From: Rhodoferax sp.
Lineage (GTDB): Bacteria > Pseudomonadota > Gammaproteobacteria > Burkholderiales > Burkholderiaceae_C
Direction of reading: 5' to 3'
Length of the DNA stretch: 64,000 nucleotides
NCBI RefSeq assembly: GCF_030646845.1
Contig: NZ_JAUSLE010000010.1
Span: 18,516 to 82,515, forward strand
Position numbers and translations under genes: made by a program. Each line of letters opens with the position of its first letter. Positions within the stretch are counted from its first letter, which is position 1. Below, piece after piece: positions 27,438 through 36,521 of this stretch. The notes under the pieces were generated by a model. It did no database searches and was not told the DNA's origin. It saw nothing but the letters and a program-made list of their open reading frames with translations.

Positions 27438-28313
27438 TTGTCGGTTACTGCCTGGCTTGAACTGATTGCCTCCGGTCTCATCACCGGTGGCATCTACGCG
27501 CTCGTCGCGCTCGGACTCAATTTGCAGTACGGGCTGATGCGCATCCTGAACATTGCCCATGGTGAATTCCTGATGGTGGGCGCTTACCTGACTTGGATGG
27601 CGCAGAGCACGCTGGGACTTTCGCCGCTGTTGATGGTGCCGGTGTCTTTTGGGGTGATGATGGCGCTGGGCGTGGTGATTCACTGGCTCACCTTTCGCCG
27701 CCTTACCGCCACCTCGCCGAACCTCGACATTTTTGAGGCGCGCGGCCTGATGGTGGCGTTCGGCCTGATGTTCCTGGTGCAGAACTTCGCCTCCTACATG
27801 TGGGGTGGCGACCTGCGCGGCTACGACTACCTGACCGACCCGGTGAAGCTGGGCGATGCCCAGTTTGCCGGCAACAAGCTGCTGGTGTTTGGTCTGGCCC
27901 TGCTGTTCAGCGGCGCCCTGATTGTGCTGTTGCGCTACACGCTGCTGGGCAAGGGCGTGCGGGCGCTGATGCAGTCGCCGGTGGGCGCGCAACTGGTCGG
28001 CATCGACACCAAACGCCTGCACCCGCTGATGTTCGGCATCGGTCTGGGCCTGTCCGGCGTGGCCGGTTGCCTGCTGTCCATGGCCTACACCATCACCCCA
28101 TCCATGGGTGAGCCTTACACCGTCACCGCGCTGATCGTCATCACGCTGGGCGGCTTTGGCAGCATGAGCGGCGCGCTCGCGGGCGGCCTGCTGCTGGGTG
28201 TGATTGAAGCGCTGGGCATGCATTTCAGCAACCCGTCGCTCAAGGCTTTGCTGTCCTACAGCGTGTTCATTGCCGTGCTGTTGTTGCGGCCGCGTGGCTT
28301 GTTTGCAAAATAA
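27438..28313 (+). CDS. livH: Branched-chain type ABC permease LivH-like
   Basis: A 291-residue membrane protein with about eight helices and the LivH signature GLITGGIYALVALGLNLQYGLMRILNIAHGEFLMVGAY. The ligand-loop equivalent GVRALMQSPVGAQLVGIDTKRL is followed by TVTALIVITLGGFGSMSGALAGGLLLG. The start is TTG at 27438, one base after the binding-protein stop, which implies translational coupling. It forms half of the transmembrane channel with LivM. Confidence 0.9.
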   Translation: MSVTAWLELIASGLITGGIYALVALGLNLQYGLMRILNIAHGEFLMVGAYLTWMAQSTLGLSPLLMVPVSFGVMMALGVVIHWLTFRRLTATSPNLDIFEARGLMVAFGLMFLVQNFASYMWGGDLRGYDYLTDPVKLGDAQFAGNKLLVFGLALLFSGALIVLLRYTLLGKGVRALMQSPVGAQLVGIDTKRLHPLMFGIGLGLSGVAGCLLSMAYTITPSMGEPYTVTALIVITLGGFGSMSGALAGGLLLGVIEALGMHFSNPSLKALLSYSVFIAVLLLRPRGLFAK

Positions 28314-28329
28314 GAAGAAGAAAAAGAAG

Positions 28330-29307
28330 ATGACCAATCGCCAGATTCTTGTGCGCGACCTGCTGGTCCTGCTGGCCTTTGCCGGCTGGGCCATGGCGCT
28401 GCCGCATTACGGCAGCGAGTTCGTGGTGTCGATGGCGCTCACCTGTCTGATGTACGTGGCGCTGTCGTCGAGTTGGGGACTGTTCTGTGGCAGCACGCGC
28501 TACCTGTCGCTGGCCACCTCGGCCTTCTTCGGCATTGGCGCCTACACCAGCGCCCTGGCGCTGGAAAGCCTGTCGTGGCTTGAATCCATTGCGCTGGGCG
28601 CTGGGCTGGCCACCGCGGTGGCTGTGGTCATGGGGGCGGCGGTGCTGCATTTGCGCGGCACCTACTTCGCGGTGCTGACTTTCGGCATGACCGAGTTGAT
28701 CCGCCACGCCGTGACTTATTTCGAGAAGAAGGTCACGGGCACCGTGGGTCGGGTGCTGACCGTGATCCCGGACCGCGACACGATCTACCTCACGGTGCTG
28801 GCACTGGCGGTGCTGGCGGTGCTGGTGTCCATCATCGTGCGCCGCAGCCGCTTCGGTCTGGCGCTCATGGGCATTGGGGCCGATGAGCAGCGCGCCCAGA
28901 CGCTGGGCGTGAACACCCGCCTGATCAAGATCATGGGTTTTGCCATCACGGCGGCCTTTGCCGGTGCCGTCGGCGCCGCCATGGCGGTGCGCTGGACCTA
29001 CATCGATCCGCACACGGTGTTCAACCCGTTCATCGGTTTTCAAACCGTGCTGATTGCCCTGATTGGGGGCGCGATGACGCTGTGGGGGCCGCTGATTGCC
29101 GCGATCGTGTTCAGCGTGCTGGCCGAGACGCTGCGCCTGCAGGCACCGCAGATCTACATGATGTCGCTGGGCCTGTTGCTGATTCTGAGCGTGCTGTACC
29201 TGCCGGGCGGCCTGGCCTCGCTGCGCTGGAGCACCTTTGGCGGCTGGTGGCGTGGCAGCCGTCAGTGGGTGCGTGAGGCAAGCGCGCGGGAGCGCAAGAA
29301 TGTCTGA
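28330..29307 (+). CDS. livM: Branched-chain type ABC permease LivM-like
   Basis: A 325-residue permease with the LivM pattern: WGLFCGSTRYLSLATSAFFGIGAYTSALA, LRGTYFAVLTFGMTELIRHAVTYFEKKVTG, and the conserved loop LALMGIGADEQRAQTLGVNT. Instead of a standard ribosome site, a run of AAGAAG repeats (28314-28329) precedes the ATG. It overlaps livG by eight bases. With LivH it forms the channel of the importer. Confidence 0.9.
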   Translation: MTNRQILVRDLLVLLAFAGWAMALPHYGSEFVVSMALTCLMYVALSSSWGLFCGSTRYLSLATSAFFGIGAYTSALALESLSWLESIALGAGLATAVAVVMGAAVLHLRGTYFAVLTFGMTELIRHAVTYFEKKVTGTVGRVLTVIPDRDTIYLTVLALAVLAVLVSIIVRRSRFGLALMGIGADEQRAQTLGVNTRLIKIMGFAITAAFAGAVGAAMAVRWTYIDPHTVFNPFIGFQTVLIALIGGAMTLWGPLIAAIVFSVLAETLRLQAPQIYMMSLGLLLILSVLYLPGGLASLRWSTFGGWWRGSRQWVREASARERKNV

Positions 29308-30046
29308 AGTATTACTCGACGCCCGTGACATCACGGTGCGCTTTGACGGCCTGACGGCGGTGGATGCGGTCAGTGCCACCTTTCGCACGGGCGAGCTGGT
29401 GGGCATCATCGGGCCGAACGGCGCCGGCAAGACCACGTTCTTCAACGCGATCTCGGGCGTGATCGCGCCGACCTCGGGCCAGCTGATCACGGGCGGGCGC
29501 AATCTGAGTGGCAAGGGCCCGCACCGCTATGCGTCGGCCGGCATTGCACGCACCTTCCAGACGCCGCGCGTGTTTCCTGACATGCCGGTGGTGGCCAACA
29601 TCGACTTCGGCCTGAAGTTTGCCGGGCGCCATCGCAAGGGTTCCTGGCATTTGCGCGATGCGTTGAGCATTGTGGAACTGATCGGCCTGAGCCATCTGGC
29701 CGACCTGCCGGCGGGCGCCATCACCCCATCGCAACAGCGCCTGCTGGAGATTGGCATGGCGCTGGCGACGCGGCCGCGCCTGCTGCTGCTCGATGAGGTG
29801 GCGGCCGGTCTGACCGAGGCCGAGGTGGAGGCCATGGCGCAGCTGATCCGCCGCATGCGCGATGAGCTGGACCTGACGGTGGTGTGGATCGAGCACGCGG
29901 TGACGACGCTGTTGCGCCACGTGGAGCGCGTGATCGTGCTGCACCAGGGCCGCAGAATAGCTGACGGCACGCCCGCGGAAGTGGTGCGCAATGCCGAGGT
30001 CATCGAAGCCTATCTGGGCGACGAGATGGTGGAGGCCGCAGCATGA
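29300..30046 (+). CDS. livG: ABC importer ATPase LivG-like, with atypical signature motif
   Basis: A 248-residue ATP-binding subunit. Walker A is GPNGAGKT (about residues 37-44) and Walker B is LLLLDEVAAGL with the catalytic glutamate. ARTFQTPRVFPDMPVVANI and the H-loop IEHAV are LivG-typical. The ABC signature reads TPSQQRLLEIGMAL, whereas LivG proteins usually have YGQQRRLEIARAL; the Gly and Tyr are replaced. It overlaps livM by eight bases and livF by four. Confidence 0.9.
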   Translation: MSEVLLDARDITVRFDGLTAVDAVSATFRTGELVGIIGPNGAGKTTFFNAISGVIAPTSGQLITGGRNLSGKGPHRYASAGIARTFQTPRVFPDMPVVANIDFGLKFAGRHRKGSWHLRDALSIVELIGLSHLADLPAGAITPSQQRLLEIGMALATRPRLLLLDEVAAGLTEAEVEAMAQLIRRMRDELDLTVVWIEHAVTTLLRHVERVIVLHQGRRIADGTPAEVVRNAEVIEAYLGDEMVEAAA

Positions 30047-30858
30047 TGTGGTTCGAACCCACCCCCTTCGTGCTGGGCGGATCAAAGCGCGCGCATCTCA
30101 AGGTCAATGGCTTGAGTGCCGGCTATGGCCCCTTTCTGGTGCTGCGCGACCTCAAGCTTGAAGTCAAGCCCGGCCTGACGGTCATCCTGGGCCCCAATGG
30201 CGCCGGCAAGACCACCTTGCTCAAGGCGCTGGCCGGCCTGATTGGGCGCGGCGGCGAGGTGCTGCTGGACGAGAAAAAGCTGCCGGAAAAGACCAACGAG
30301 ATTGTGAAATCCGGCATGGCGCTGGTCGCCGAGGGCCGCCAGCTGTTCCCGCAAATGACGGTCACCGAGAACCTGGAACTTGGTGGCTGGCTGGTGAACA
30401 AAGCAGAACGTGCCAGCCGGCTGGAGCAGGCGCTCACTGACTTTCCAAAATTGCGCGAACGCGCCCAGCAACTGGCCGGCACCATGAGTGGCGGCGAGCA
30501 GCAGATGGTGGCCGTGGCGCGCGCCATGATGAGCGCGCCGCGCTTGTTGATGCTGGACGAGCCATCACTCGGCCTGGCGCCGAAGATGGTGGACGAATTG
30601 CTGGCGATCGTTCGGCGCATTGCCGATGCCGGCACCACCGTGCTGATGGTGGAGCAGAACGTCAAGAAGGCACTGGCGGTGGCCGACCGCGGCTATGTGA
30701 TGGAGCGCGGCATGCTGCTGGCCAGTGGGCCGGCCGCGTTGCTGGCGCGCTCCAGCGTGATCCGGGAGGCCTACCTGGGTGTGGATACGGCAGGCAAGAC
30801 GGCTGCATCAGGGGCGGGTGACGCCGCCAGCCGCCGGGCGGTTTCCGCCACGGCTTGA
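30043..30858 (+). CDS. livF: ABC importer ATPase LivF-like
   Basis: A 271-residue ATPase. Walker A is GPNGAGKTTLLKALAGL, the signature TMSGGEQQMVAVARAMM is canonical, and Walker B is LLMLDEPSLGLAP. LVAEGRQLFPQMTVTENLELG is typical of LivF. Both ends are longer than usual: an N-terminal stretch of about 17 residues (MMWFEPTPFVLGGSKRA) and an Ala-rich C-terminal tail. The start overlaps livG in an ATGA arrangement. It completes the importer. Confidence 0.92.
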   Translation: MMWFEPTPFVLGGSKRAHLKVNGLSAGYGPFLVLRDLKLEVKPGLTVILGPNGAGKTTLLKALAGLIGRGGEVLLDEKKLPEKTNEIVKSGMALVAEGRQLFPQMTVTENLELGGWLVNKAERASRLEQALTDFPKLRERAQQLAGTMSGGEQQMVAVARAMMSAPRLLMLDEPSLGLAPKMVDELLAIVRRIADAGTTVLMVEQNVKKALAVADRGYVMERGMLLASGPAALLARSSVIREAYLGVDTAGKTAASGAGDAASRRAVSATA

Positions 30859-30892
30859 ACAATTTATCAATTTTTACCCAAGGAGATCCATC

Positions 30893-32347
30893 ATGTCTGA
30901 CATGTCCATGCTCATCAATGGCCTGAAGGTCACGGCCGAAAAAGGCGCCACATTCGAGCGCCGCAATCCGCTGGACGGCAGCGTGGCCACCCGTGCCCCC
31001 GCCGCGTCCCCGGCGGATGCCGTGATGGCCGTCGAAGCTGCTGCCGAAGCCTTCAAGACCTGGAGCCAGACGGGGCCCAGCGAGCGCCGCATGCTGCTGC
31101 TCAAGGCCGCTGACGCGCTGGAAGCCAAGACGCCGCAGTTCATCGAGGCCGTAGCGGCCGAGACTGGCGCTTCGGGCATGTGGGCCGGATTCAACGTGCA
31201 CCTAGCCGCCGGCATGATCCGCGAGGCGGCCTCTCTGACCACGCAGATCAGCGGCGAGGTAATCCCGTCCGATGTGCCGGGTTCACTGGCGATGGGGGTG
31301 CGCCAGCCCGCCGGTGTGGTGCTGGGCATTGCGCCCTGGAACGCGCCCATCATTCTCGGCGTGCGCGCCATCGCCACACCGCTGGCCTGTGGCAACACGG
31401 TGATTTTCAAGGGCTCGGAAAACTGCCCGCACACCCACCAGCTGATTGTGGAAGCCTTCTCGGACGCCGGTTTTCCACCCGGCGTGCTGAACTACATCAC
31501 CAACGCCCCGGCCGACGCCGGTGCTGTGGTCGAGGCGATCGTGGCGCATCCGGCGGTGCGCCGCATCAACTTCACGGGCTCTACCAAAGTGGGCAAGATC
31601 ATCGCCATGACCTGCGCCAAATACCTCAAGCCGGTGGTGCTGGAGCTTGGCGGCAAGGCGCCGCTGGTGATCCTGGACGACGCCAACATCGAGGACGCCG
31701 TCAATGGCGCCGCGTTCGGCTGCTTTGCCAACAGCGGCCAGATCTGCATGTCGACCGAGCGCATCATCGTGGACCAGAAAATTGCCAACGAGTTCGTCAA
31801 GAAATTCGCCGCCAAGGCCAGTGCCTTGCCGCTGGGCGACCCGCGCAAGCCCGAGCCGGTGGTGCTGGGCTCGGTCATCGGCATGAGCACGGTGGAGCAC
31901 TGCAACGCGCTGATTGATGACGCGCTGGCGAAGGGCGCCAAGCTGCTGTGCGGCGGCAAAGCCACCAACACGCTGATGCCCGCCACGGTGCTGGACCATG
32001 TGACGCCGGCGATGAAGATCTACCATGAGGAAACCTTCGGTCCGGTCAAGTGCGTCGTGCGCGTCAACGGGGTGGAAGAAGCCGTGGCCTGCGCCAACGA
32101 CAACGAGTACGGTCTGTCAGCGGCCGTGTTTGGCGGTGACATCGCCCGGGCTTTCAACGTGGCGCGCCGCATTGACTCCGGCATCTGCCACGTCAACGGT
32201 CCCACCGTGCACGACGAAGCGCAGATGCCGTTTGGCGGTGTCAAGGGCAGCGGCATCGGCCGCTTTGGCGGCAAGGCCGGCGTGGCCGAGTTCACCGAGC
32301 TGCGCTGGATCACGATCCAGACGACGCCCCGGCATTACCCGTTCTGA
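30893..32347 (+). CDS. NAD(P)+ aldehyde dehydrogenase, vanillin/salicylaldehyde dehydrogenase type
   Basis: A 484-residue ALDH. VLGIAPWNAPIILGVRAIATPLACGN is typical of the salicylaldehyde and vanillin dehydrogenase group. FTGSTKVGKIIA binds the cofactor, the catalytic Glu lies in LELGGKAPLVIL and the nucleophile Cys in NSGQICMSTERIIV. The C-terminal part has GPTVHDEAQMPFGGVKGSGIGRFGG. AGGAG precedes the ATG. It follows livF by 34 bases, probably as the last gene of the importer operon, suggesting that the imported compound is, or becomes, an aldehyde. Confidence 0.88.
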   Translation: MSDMSMLINGLKVTAEKGATFERRNPLDGSVATRAPAASPADAVMAVEAAAEAFKTWSQTGPSERRMLLLKAADALEAKTPQFIEAVAAETGASGMWAGFNVHLAAGMIREAASLTTQISGEVIPSDVPGSLAMGVRQPAGVVLGIAPWNAPIILGVRAIATPLACGNTVIFKGSENCPHTHQLIVEAFSDAGFPPGVLNYITNAPADAGAVVEAIVAHPAVRRINFTGSTKVGKIIAMTCAKYLKPVVLELGGKAPLVILDDANIEDAVNGAAFGCFANSGQICMSTERIIVDQKIANEFVKKFAAKASALPLGDPRKPEPVVLGSVIGMSTVEHCNALIDDALAKGAKLLCGGKATNTLMPATVLDHVTPAMKIYHEETFGPVKCVVRVNGVEEAVACANDNEYGLSAAVFGGDIARAFNVARRIDSGICHVNGPTVHDEAQMPFGGVKGSGIGRFGGKAGVAEFTELRWITIQTTPRHYPF

Positions 32348-32394
32348 TAGCTGGCGGGGGCAGATGACCGCGCCGTTGTTGCCGGACCGCTGCC

Positions 32395-32652
32395 TCAGCC
32401 GGGTTGCGTTGCCAGCTCCAGCTGGGTCAGCCAGGCCAGCGCCCCGACGGCGCTGGCACCGCACATCTCGGCCGACGGCATCAGTTGGCTGCAGACGGCG
32501 GGGCGTTCCGGCTGACCGAAGATGCGGCAGCCATTGGCGTCGTCGAGTTGCACGCAGCGCACTCCCGCGGGCTTGCCGTGCGGCATGCCGGGAATCGCGG
32601 AGCTGATGGAGGGGGCGATGCAGCAGGCACCACAGCCAAGCCGGCACTTCAT
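32395..32652 (-). CDS. YkgJ-family cysteine-cluster protein
   Basis: An 85-residue protein with the Fe/Zn-binding cluster near the start ([17 protein letters not shown]) and later cysteines in [28 protein letters not shown] and SAEMCGAS, the standard YkgJ/UPF0153 layout. The second in-frame ATG (32652) matches the family start; ATG 32664 would add four residues and abuts the repeat at 32664-32712. The role is unknown. It lies alone, convergent with the ALDH gene. Confidence 0.87.
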   Translation of the reverse strand: MKCRLGCGACCIAPSISSAIPGMPHGKPAGVRCVQLDDANGCRIFGQPERPAVCSQLMPSAEMCGASAVGALAWLTQLELATQPG

Positions 32653-32663
32653 GTCAAGTTTCA

Positions 32664-32712
32664 TTTGCTATATAAATCGTAGCTAAAGACGCAATGGGGA
32701 CGTGGGCTAGAG
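32664..32712 (-). repeat. Dispersed intergenic hairpin repeat, copy 4
   Basis: On the minus strand it reads CTCTAGCCCACGTCCCCAT, then GCGTCTTTAGCTACGATTTATATAGCA, the same order as the copy at 10621. It lies between the ykgJ-like gene and the upstream region of mnmG. Confidence 0.7.
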
Positions 32713-32948
32713 TGCTTTTTTTGGTATGAAACCATTGGTTCGCCCGCAGCACCGGATTGACAGCATCTGGCACGCACGGGCGGTGAGCTTTGCGCTGCCA
32801 CACGCCGTCGGCGTCGAATGCCTGCAAAGGCCAGAAGCTTCATGCCCCTGATTGTCCCCATATTTGGGAGCAGCCGGTAAAATCGCGTGTTGCCCACCGG
32901 GCGCAGGGCGCGCCTCTTTCTTCCCCGCCCACACTCAGACCCATAGCC

Positions 32949-35006
32949 ATGCTTTATCCACAGAATTTCGACGTCATCGTTGTTGGCGGCGGTCACGCCG
33001 GTACCGAGGCGGCCCTGGCCGCCGCCCGCATGGGCTGCAAGACCCTGCTGCTCAGCCACAACATCGAAACCCTGGGCCAGATGAGCTGCAACCCGTCGAT
33101 TGGCGGCATCGGCAAGGGCCATCTGGTCAAGGAAGTGGACGCCATGGGTGGCGCCATGGCGGCGGCGACCGATGAAAGTGGCATCCAGTTTCGCATTCTC
33201 AATTCCAGCAAGGGGCCGGCCGTGCGCGCCACCCGCGCCCAGGCAGATCGCGTGCTGTACAAGGCGGCCATTCGCCACCGGCTGGAAAACCAGCCCAACC
33301 TCTGGCTGTTCCAGCAGGCGGTGGACGACCTGATGGTGGAGGGCGACCGGGTGGTGGGGGCGGTAACCCAAGTGGGCATCAAGTTTCGCGCCAAGACCGT
33401 GGTGCTGACGGCCGGGACTTTTCTGGATGGCAAGATCCATGTGGGCCTGAACAATTATGCGGCCGGCCGGGCCGGGGACCCGCCAGCGGTTTCCCTGAGT
33501 GCGCGCTTGAAAGAGCTGAAGCTGCCGCAGGGCCGGCTGAAAACCGGCACACCGCCGCGGCTCGATGGCCGCTCGATTGACTTCAGCAAGTGCATTGAGC
33601 AGCCCGGTGACGGCATGCCCGGCGGCATGAGCGCGGCCATGCCGGTGTTCAGCTTCATGGGCCGCGCCGAGCAGCACCCGGCGCAAATGTCATGCTGGAT
33701 GACCCATACCAATGAGCGCACCCACGACATCATCCGCAGCGGCTTTGACCGCAGCCCCATGTTCACCGGCAAGATCGAGGGCGTCGGCCCGCGCTATTGC
33801 CCGAGTGTCGAAGACAAGATCAACCGCTTTGCCGACAAGGACAGCCACCAGATTTTTCTGGAACCCGAAGGCCTGACGACGAACGAGTATTACCCGAACG
33901 GCATCAGCACCAGTCTGCCCTTTGACATTCAGTACGAACTCGTGCGCTCGATGGCCGGCCTGGAGAACGCCCACATCCTGCGCCCGGGCTACGCCATTGA
34001 GTACGACTACTTCGATCCGCAGCAGCTCAAAAGCAGTTTCGAGACGCGGGCCATTGGCGGCCTGTTCTTTGCTGGCCAGATCAATGGCACGACCGGCTAC
34101 GAAGAGGCCGCTGCCCAGGGCATGTTCGCCGGTATCAATGCCGCGTTGCAGGCCGGTGCCAAAACCGCGTGGCAGCAGGACACCTGGGTGCCGGGTCGGG
34201 ACGAGGCCTACCTGGGTGTGCTGGTGGATGACCTTATTACCAAGGGCGTGACCGAGCCCTACCGCATGTTCACCAGCCGCGCCGAGTACCGCCTGCAACT
34301 GCGCGAAGACAACGCCGACGTGCGTTTGACCGAAGTAGGGCGGCAGCTGGGTTTGGTGGATGATGCCCGTTGGGATGCTTTCAGCCGCAAACGCGATGCT
34401 GTTTCACGTGAAACAGAGCGGCTTAAATCAATCTGGATCAGCCCTAAAAATGTGTCTGCACCAGAAGCTGAGCGTGTTTTTGGCAAGGCCTTGGAGCATG
34501 AGTACAACCTGCTCGAATTGTTGCGCCGCCCCGATGTGGACTACGCGGCGCTGATGAGTCTGGAGTCGGCCAAGTTTGCGAACCCTGTTGTTATTGCCCT
34601 TGTCCCGATGGATGTTTCACGTGAAACATCAGTTGATTCGAGCGCTTTGTTTCAAACCGAACAAGCCAGAGCGGTGATTGAGCAGATCGAAATCGTCGCT
34701 AAATACTCCGGCTACATTGACCGTCAACACGCGGAAGTGGAGCGGGCGCTGCACTTTGAAAGCTTCAAATTGCCGCCGGATATGGACTACGCCCAGGTGA
34801 CCGCACTCAGCATCGAGGCGCGCCAGACCCTCGCCAAACACAAGCCGCAGACGCTGGGTTTGGCGTCGCGCATCTCGGGCGTCACGCCTGCGACGGTGTC
34901 TTTGCTCTTGGTCTACCTGAAAAAGAATGGCTATAAAGGGTTTTCTGGCAAGGGAGTAGAGGTCGAAGCTTTGGTGGCTGTCGCTATAGAGGTGGCGGCA
35001 GAATGA
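32949..35006 (+). CDS. mnmG: tRNA uridine-5-carboxymethylaminomethyl modification enzyme MnmG (GidA)
   Basis: A 685-residue FAD enzyme that with MnmE modifies the wobble uridine of certain tRNAs. The FAD motif is [21 protein letters not shown], followed by [18 protein letters not shown] and the [16 protein letters not shown] region. It is longer than E. coli MnmG (629). Part of the excess is an insertion after [17 protein letters not shown] that is encoded around a parS site. Two perfect parS sites lie in the gene, each read as V-S-R-E-T. Its stop overlaps the rsmG start (ATGA). Confidence 0.97.
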   Translation: MLYPQNFDVIVVGGGHAGTEAALAAARMGCKTLLLSHNIETLGQMSCNPSIGGIGKGHLVKEVDAMGGAMAAATDESGIQFRILNSSKGPAVRATRAQADRVLYKAAIRHRLENQPNLWLFQQAVDDLMVEGDRVVGAVTQVGIKFRAKTVVLTAGTFLDGKIHVGLNNYAAGRAGDPPAVSLSARLKELKLPQGRLKTGTPPRLDGRSIDFSKCIEQPGDGMPGGMSAAMPVFSFMGRAEQHPAQMSCWMTHTNERTHDIIRSGFDRSPMFTGKIEGVGPRYCPSVEDKINRFADKDSHQIFLEPEGLTTNEYYPNGISTSLPFDIQYELVRSMAGLENAHILRPGYAIEYDYFDPQQLKSSFETRAIGGLFFAGQINGTTGYEEAAAQGMFAGINAALQAGAKTAWQQDTWVPGRDEAYLGVLVDDLITKGVTEPYRMFTSRAEYRLQLREDNADVRLTEVGRQLGLVDDARWDAFSRKRDAVSRETERLKSIWISPKNVSAPEAERVFGKALEHEYNLLELLRRPDVDYAALMSLESAKFANPVVIALVPMDVSRETSVDSSALFQTEQARAVIEQIEIVAKYSGYIDRQHAEVERALHFESFKLPPDMDYAQVTALSIEARQTLAKHKPQTLGLASRISGVTPATVSLLLVYLKKNGYKGFSGKGVEVEALVAVAIEVAAE
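34400..34415. promoter_or_regulatory. parS: parS centromere site 1 (perfect)
   Basis: TGTTTCACGTGAAACA is an exact match to the conserved 16-bp ParB-binding palindrome. It lies inside mnmG, where the frame reads it as V-S-R-E-T within a segment otherwise alignable to other MnmG proteins. Confidence 0.97.
34613..34628. promoter_or_regulatory. parS: parS centromere site 2 (perfect)
   Basis: A second exact TGTTTCACGTGAAACA, 213 bases from the first. It is again read as V-S-R-E-T, within what looks like an extra loop of MnmG. Confidence 0.97.
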
Positions 35007-35686
35007 CGCAATCAGTGACAGGAGTGATCTCATCCAATCCGTATGAGTCAACGTTAAGGCAGGGCGCCAACGCGCTGGGTTTGAGTCTCAACGACCGCCA
35101 AATCGCCCAGCTCTTGGGCTACCATGCCCTGATTCAAAAGTGGAACAAGGTCTACAACCTGACGGCGGTACGCGACCCGGCGGAGATGTTGACGCATCAT
35201 TTGCTGGACAGCTTGGCGATTGTTACTCCGCTCATTCGTCAAACGGCTGGTGCGTCCATCAATATGCTTGATGTGGGGGCAGGGGCCGGCCTGCCCGGCG
35301 TGGTGGTGGCGATCTGCTGCCCACAGGTGTCGGTCACCTGTGTCGATGCCGTGGCCAAGAAGATGGCGTTTGTGCAGCAGGTGGCGACCGAGTTGAAATT
35401 GCCGAATCTCAAGGCACTGCATTCCCGCGTCGAGGTATTGACGCAGAAGTTTGATCTGATCACGTCACGGGCCTTTGCGACGCTGGCGGATTTTGTGACC
35501 GGATCGCGGGCGGCGTTGAAGCCTGGTACGGGCGTGTGGCTGGCGATGAAGGGCAGGGATACGTCGGCTGAAGTGGCTGCTTTGCCGGCTGATGTGACCG
35601 TGTTTCACGTGGAACAATTGACGGTTCCAGGCTTGGATGCGGAGCGGCGCATCGTTTGGATGAAGATGGCTATATCTGCCGGATAA
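35003..35686 (+). CDS. rsmG: 16S rRNA (guanine-527-N7)-methyltransferase RsmG (GidB)
   Basis: A 227-residue class I methyltransferase. The SAM-binding loop [16 protein letters not shown] is followed by [19 protein letters not shown], and [10 protein letters not shown] and the [21 protein letters not shown] region are both RsmG-specific. It methylates G527 of 16S rRNA. The start overlaps the mnmG stop. A near-perfect parS site lies near its 3' end. Confidence 0.96.
   Translation: MTQSVTGVISSNPYESTLRQGANALGLSLNDRQIAQLLGYHALIQKWNKVYNLTAVRDPAEMLTHHLLDSLAIVTPLIRQTAGASINMLDVGAGAGLPGVVVAICCPQVSVTCVDAVAKKMAFVQQVATELKLPNLKALHSRVEVLTQKFDLITSRAFATLADFVTGSRAALKPGTGVWLAMKGRDTSAEVAALPADVTVFHVEQLTVPGLDAERRIVWMKMAISAG
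35601..35616. promoter_or_regulatory. parS: parS-like site 3 (one mismatch)
   Basis: TGTTTCACGTGGAACA differs from the parS consensus at one base. It lies inside rsmG in a different reading phase from the mnmG sites (F-H-V-E-Q). Confidence 0.85.
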
Positions 35687-35776
35687 ATCAGAACCTGGCG
35701 CAATAAAGCTACTTTCTGCCTGCCGAATGTCGCGTAAACTCAACCCTTACGATTTACGTGCGGGAGTTACGCAAAA

Positions 35777-36403
35777 ATGTTTGGAAATGTGTTCGGTATC
35801 GCAGATTACAGCGCCTTCATCATCGCCATCATCATTTTTTTGGCCATTCCCGGCCCGGGCAATCTGGCCCTGATCACCTCGACCAGCAAGGGCGGGATCC
35901 TCGGTGGTTTGGCTGCCACACTGGGTGTCATCGCCGGTGACCAGGTGCTGATGTGGCTGGCGGTTGCTGGTGTGGCGGCCTTGCTCAGCGCCTATCCGAC
36001 GGCTTTCAATGCGGTGCAGTGGTTGGGCGCGGCCTATCTGGCCTGGCTGGGCTTCAAGCTGCTGACCGTCAAACCCGGTGACAAGCCGGTGCTCAACATC
36101 CAGCCGCGTCACTATTTCAAGCAAGCCATGATGATCACCTTGCTCAACCCCAAGGCGATTGTGTTTTACATGGCTTTCTTCCCGCTGTTTGTCGATCCGG
36201 TCAAGCAACAAGGCTTGCTGACATATGCGGTCATGGCGGCGACGATTGCCGCACTGACCTTTGCCTATGGTCTGACGGCGACCTTGATTTCACACTTCAT
36301 GGCCGAGCGCATTCGCGCCAACCCGCGAGCTACCAGCGTGCTGCACAAGTTGGCGGGTATCTTTCTCATCGGCTTTGGCGTTAAATTGGCCCTCTCTAAA
36401 TGA
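35777..36403 (+). CDS. LysE-family amino-acid/metabolite exporter
   Basis: A 208-residue inner-membrane protein with about six helices and the LysE/RhtB signature near the N-terminus (FIIAIIIFLAIPGPGNLALITSTSKGG). The central helix contains GAAYLAWLGFKLL, and MITLLNPKAIVFYMAFFPLFV is also conserved. Members export amino acids or related metabolites; the substrate is not readable. GGAG precedes the ATG. It lies between rsmG and parA, a position that varies between genomes. Confidence 0.9.
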   Translation: MFGNVFGIADYSAFIIAIIIFLAIPGPGNLALITSTSKGGILGGLAATLGVIAGDQVLMWLAVAGVAALLSAYPTAFNAVQWLGAAYLAWLGFKLLTVKPGDKPVLNIQPRHYFKQAMMITLLNPKAIVFYMAFFPLFVDPVKQQGLLTYAVMAATIAALTFAYGLTATLISHFMAERIRANPRATSVLHKLAGIFLIGFGVKLALSK

Positions 36404-36439
36404 ATATAAAACATAAATATACGCACGAAATACAATTTT

Positions 36440-36512
36440 CCGACGGGCCGCCCCTAGGGAAATTAGTCCCCTTGGGGGGCAGCGCAGTACGCGAAGCGAC
36501 AAGCGTGGGGGT
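36440..36512 (+). repeat. GC-rich intergenic repeat-like element upstream of parA
   Basis: CGACGGGCCGCCCCTAGGG, then AAATTAGTCCCCTTGGGG and CGCGAAGCGACAAGCGTGGGGG. Similar CCCCTTGGGG plus GCGAAGCG strings are familiar from Comamonadaceae intergenic regions (my recollection). The last GGGGG lies nine bases before the parA ATG and could serve as its ribosome site. No second copy was seen in this window. Confidence 0.5.
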
Positions 36513-36521
36513 ACATTTCTA

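Noticed and set aside
28267..29514. A 415-codon minus-strand frame opposite livM
   Set aside because: Histidine- and glutamine-rich shadow of a membrane-protein gene; no start signal or family match.
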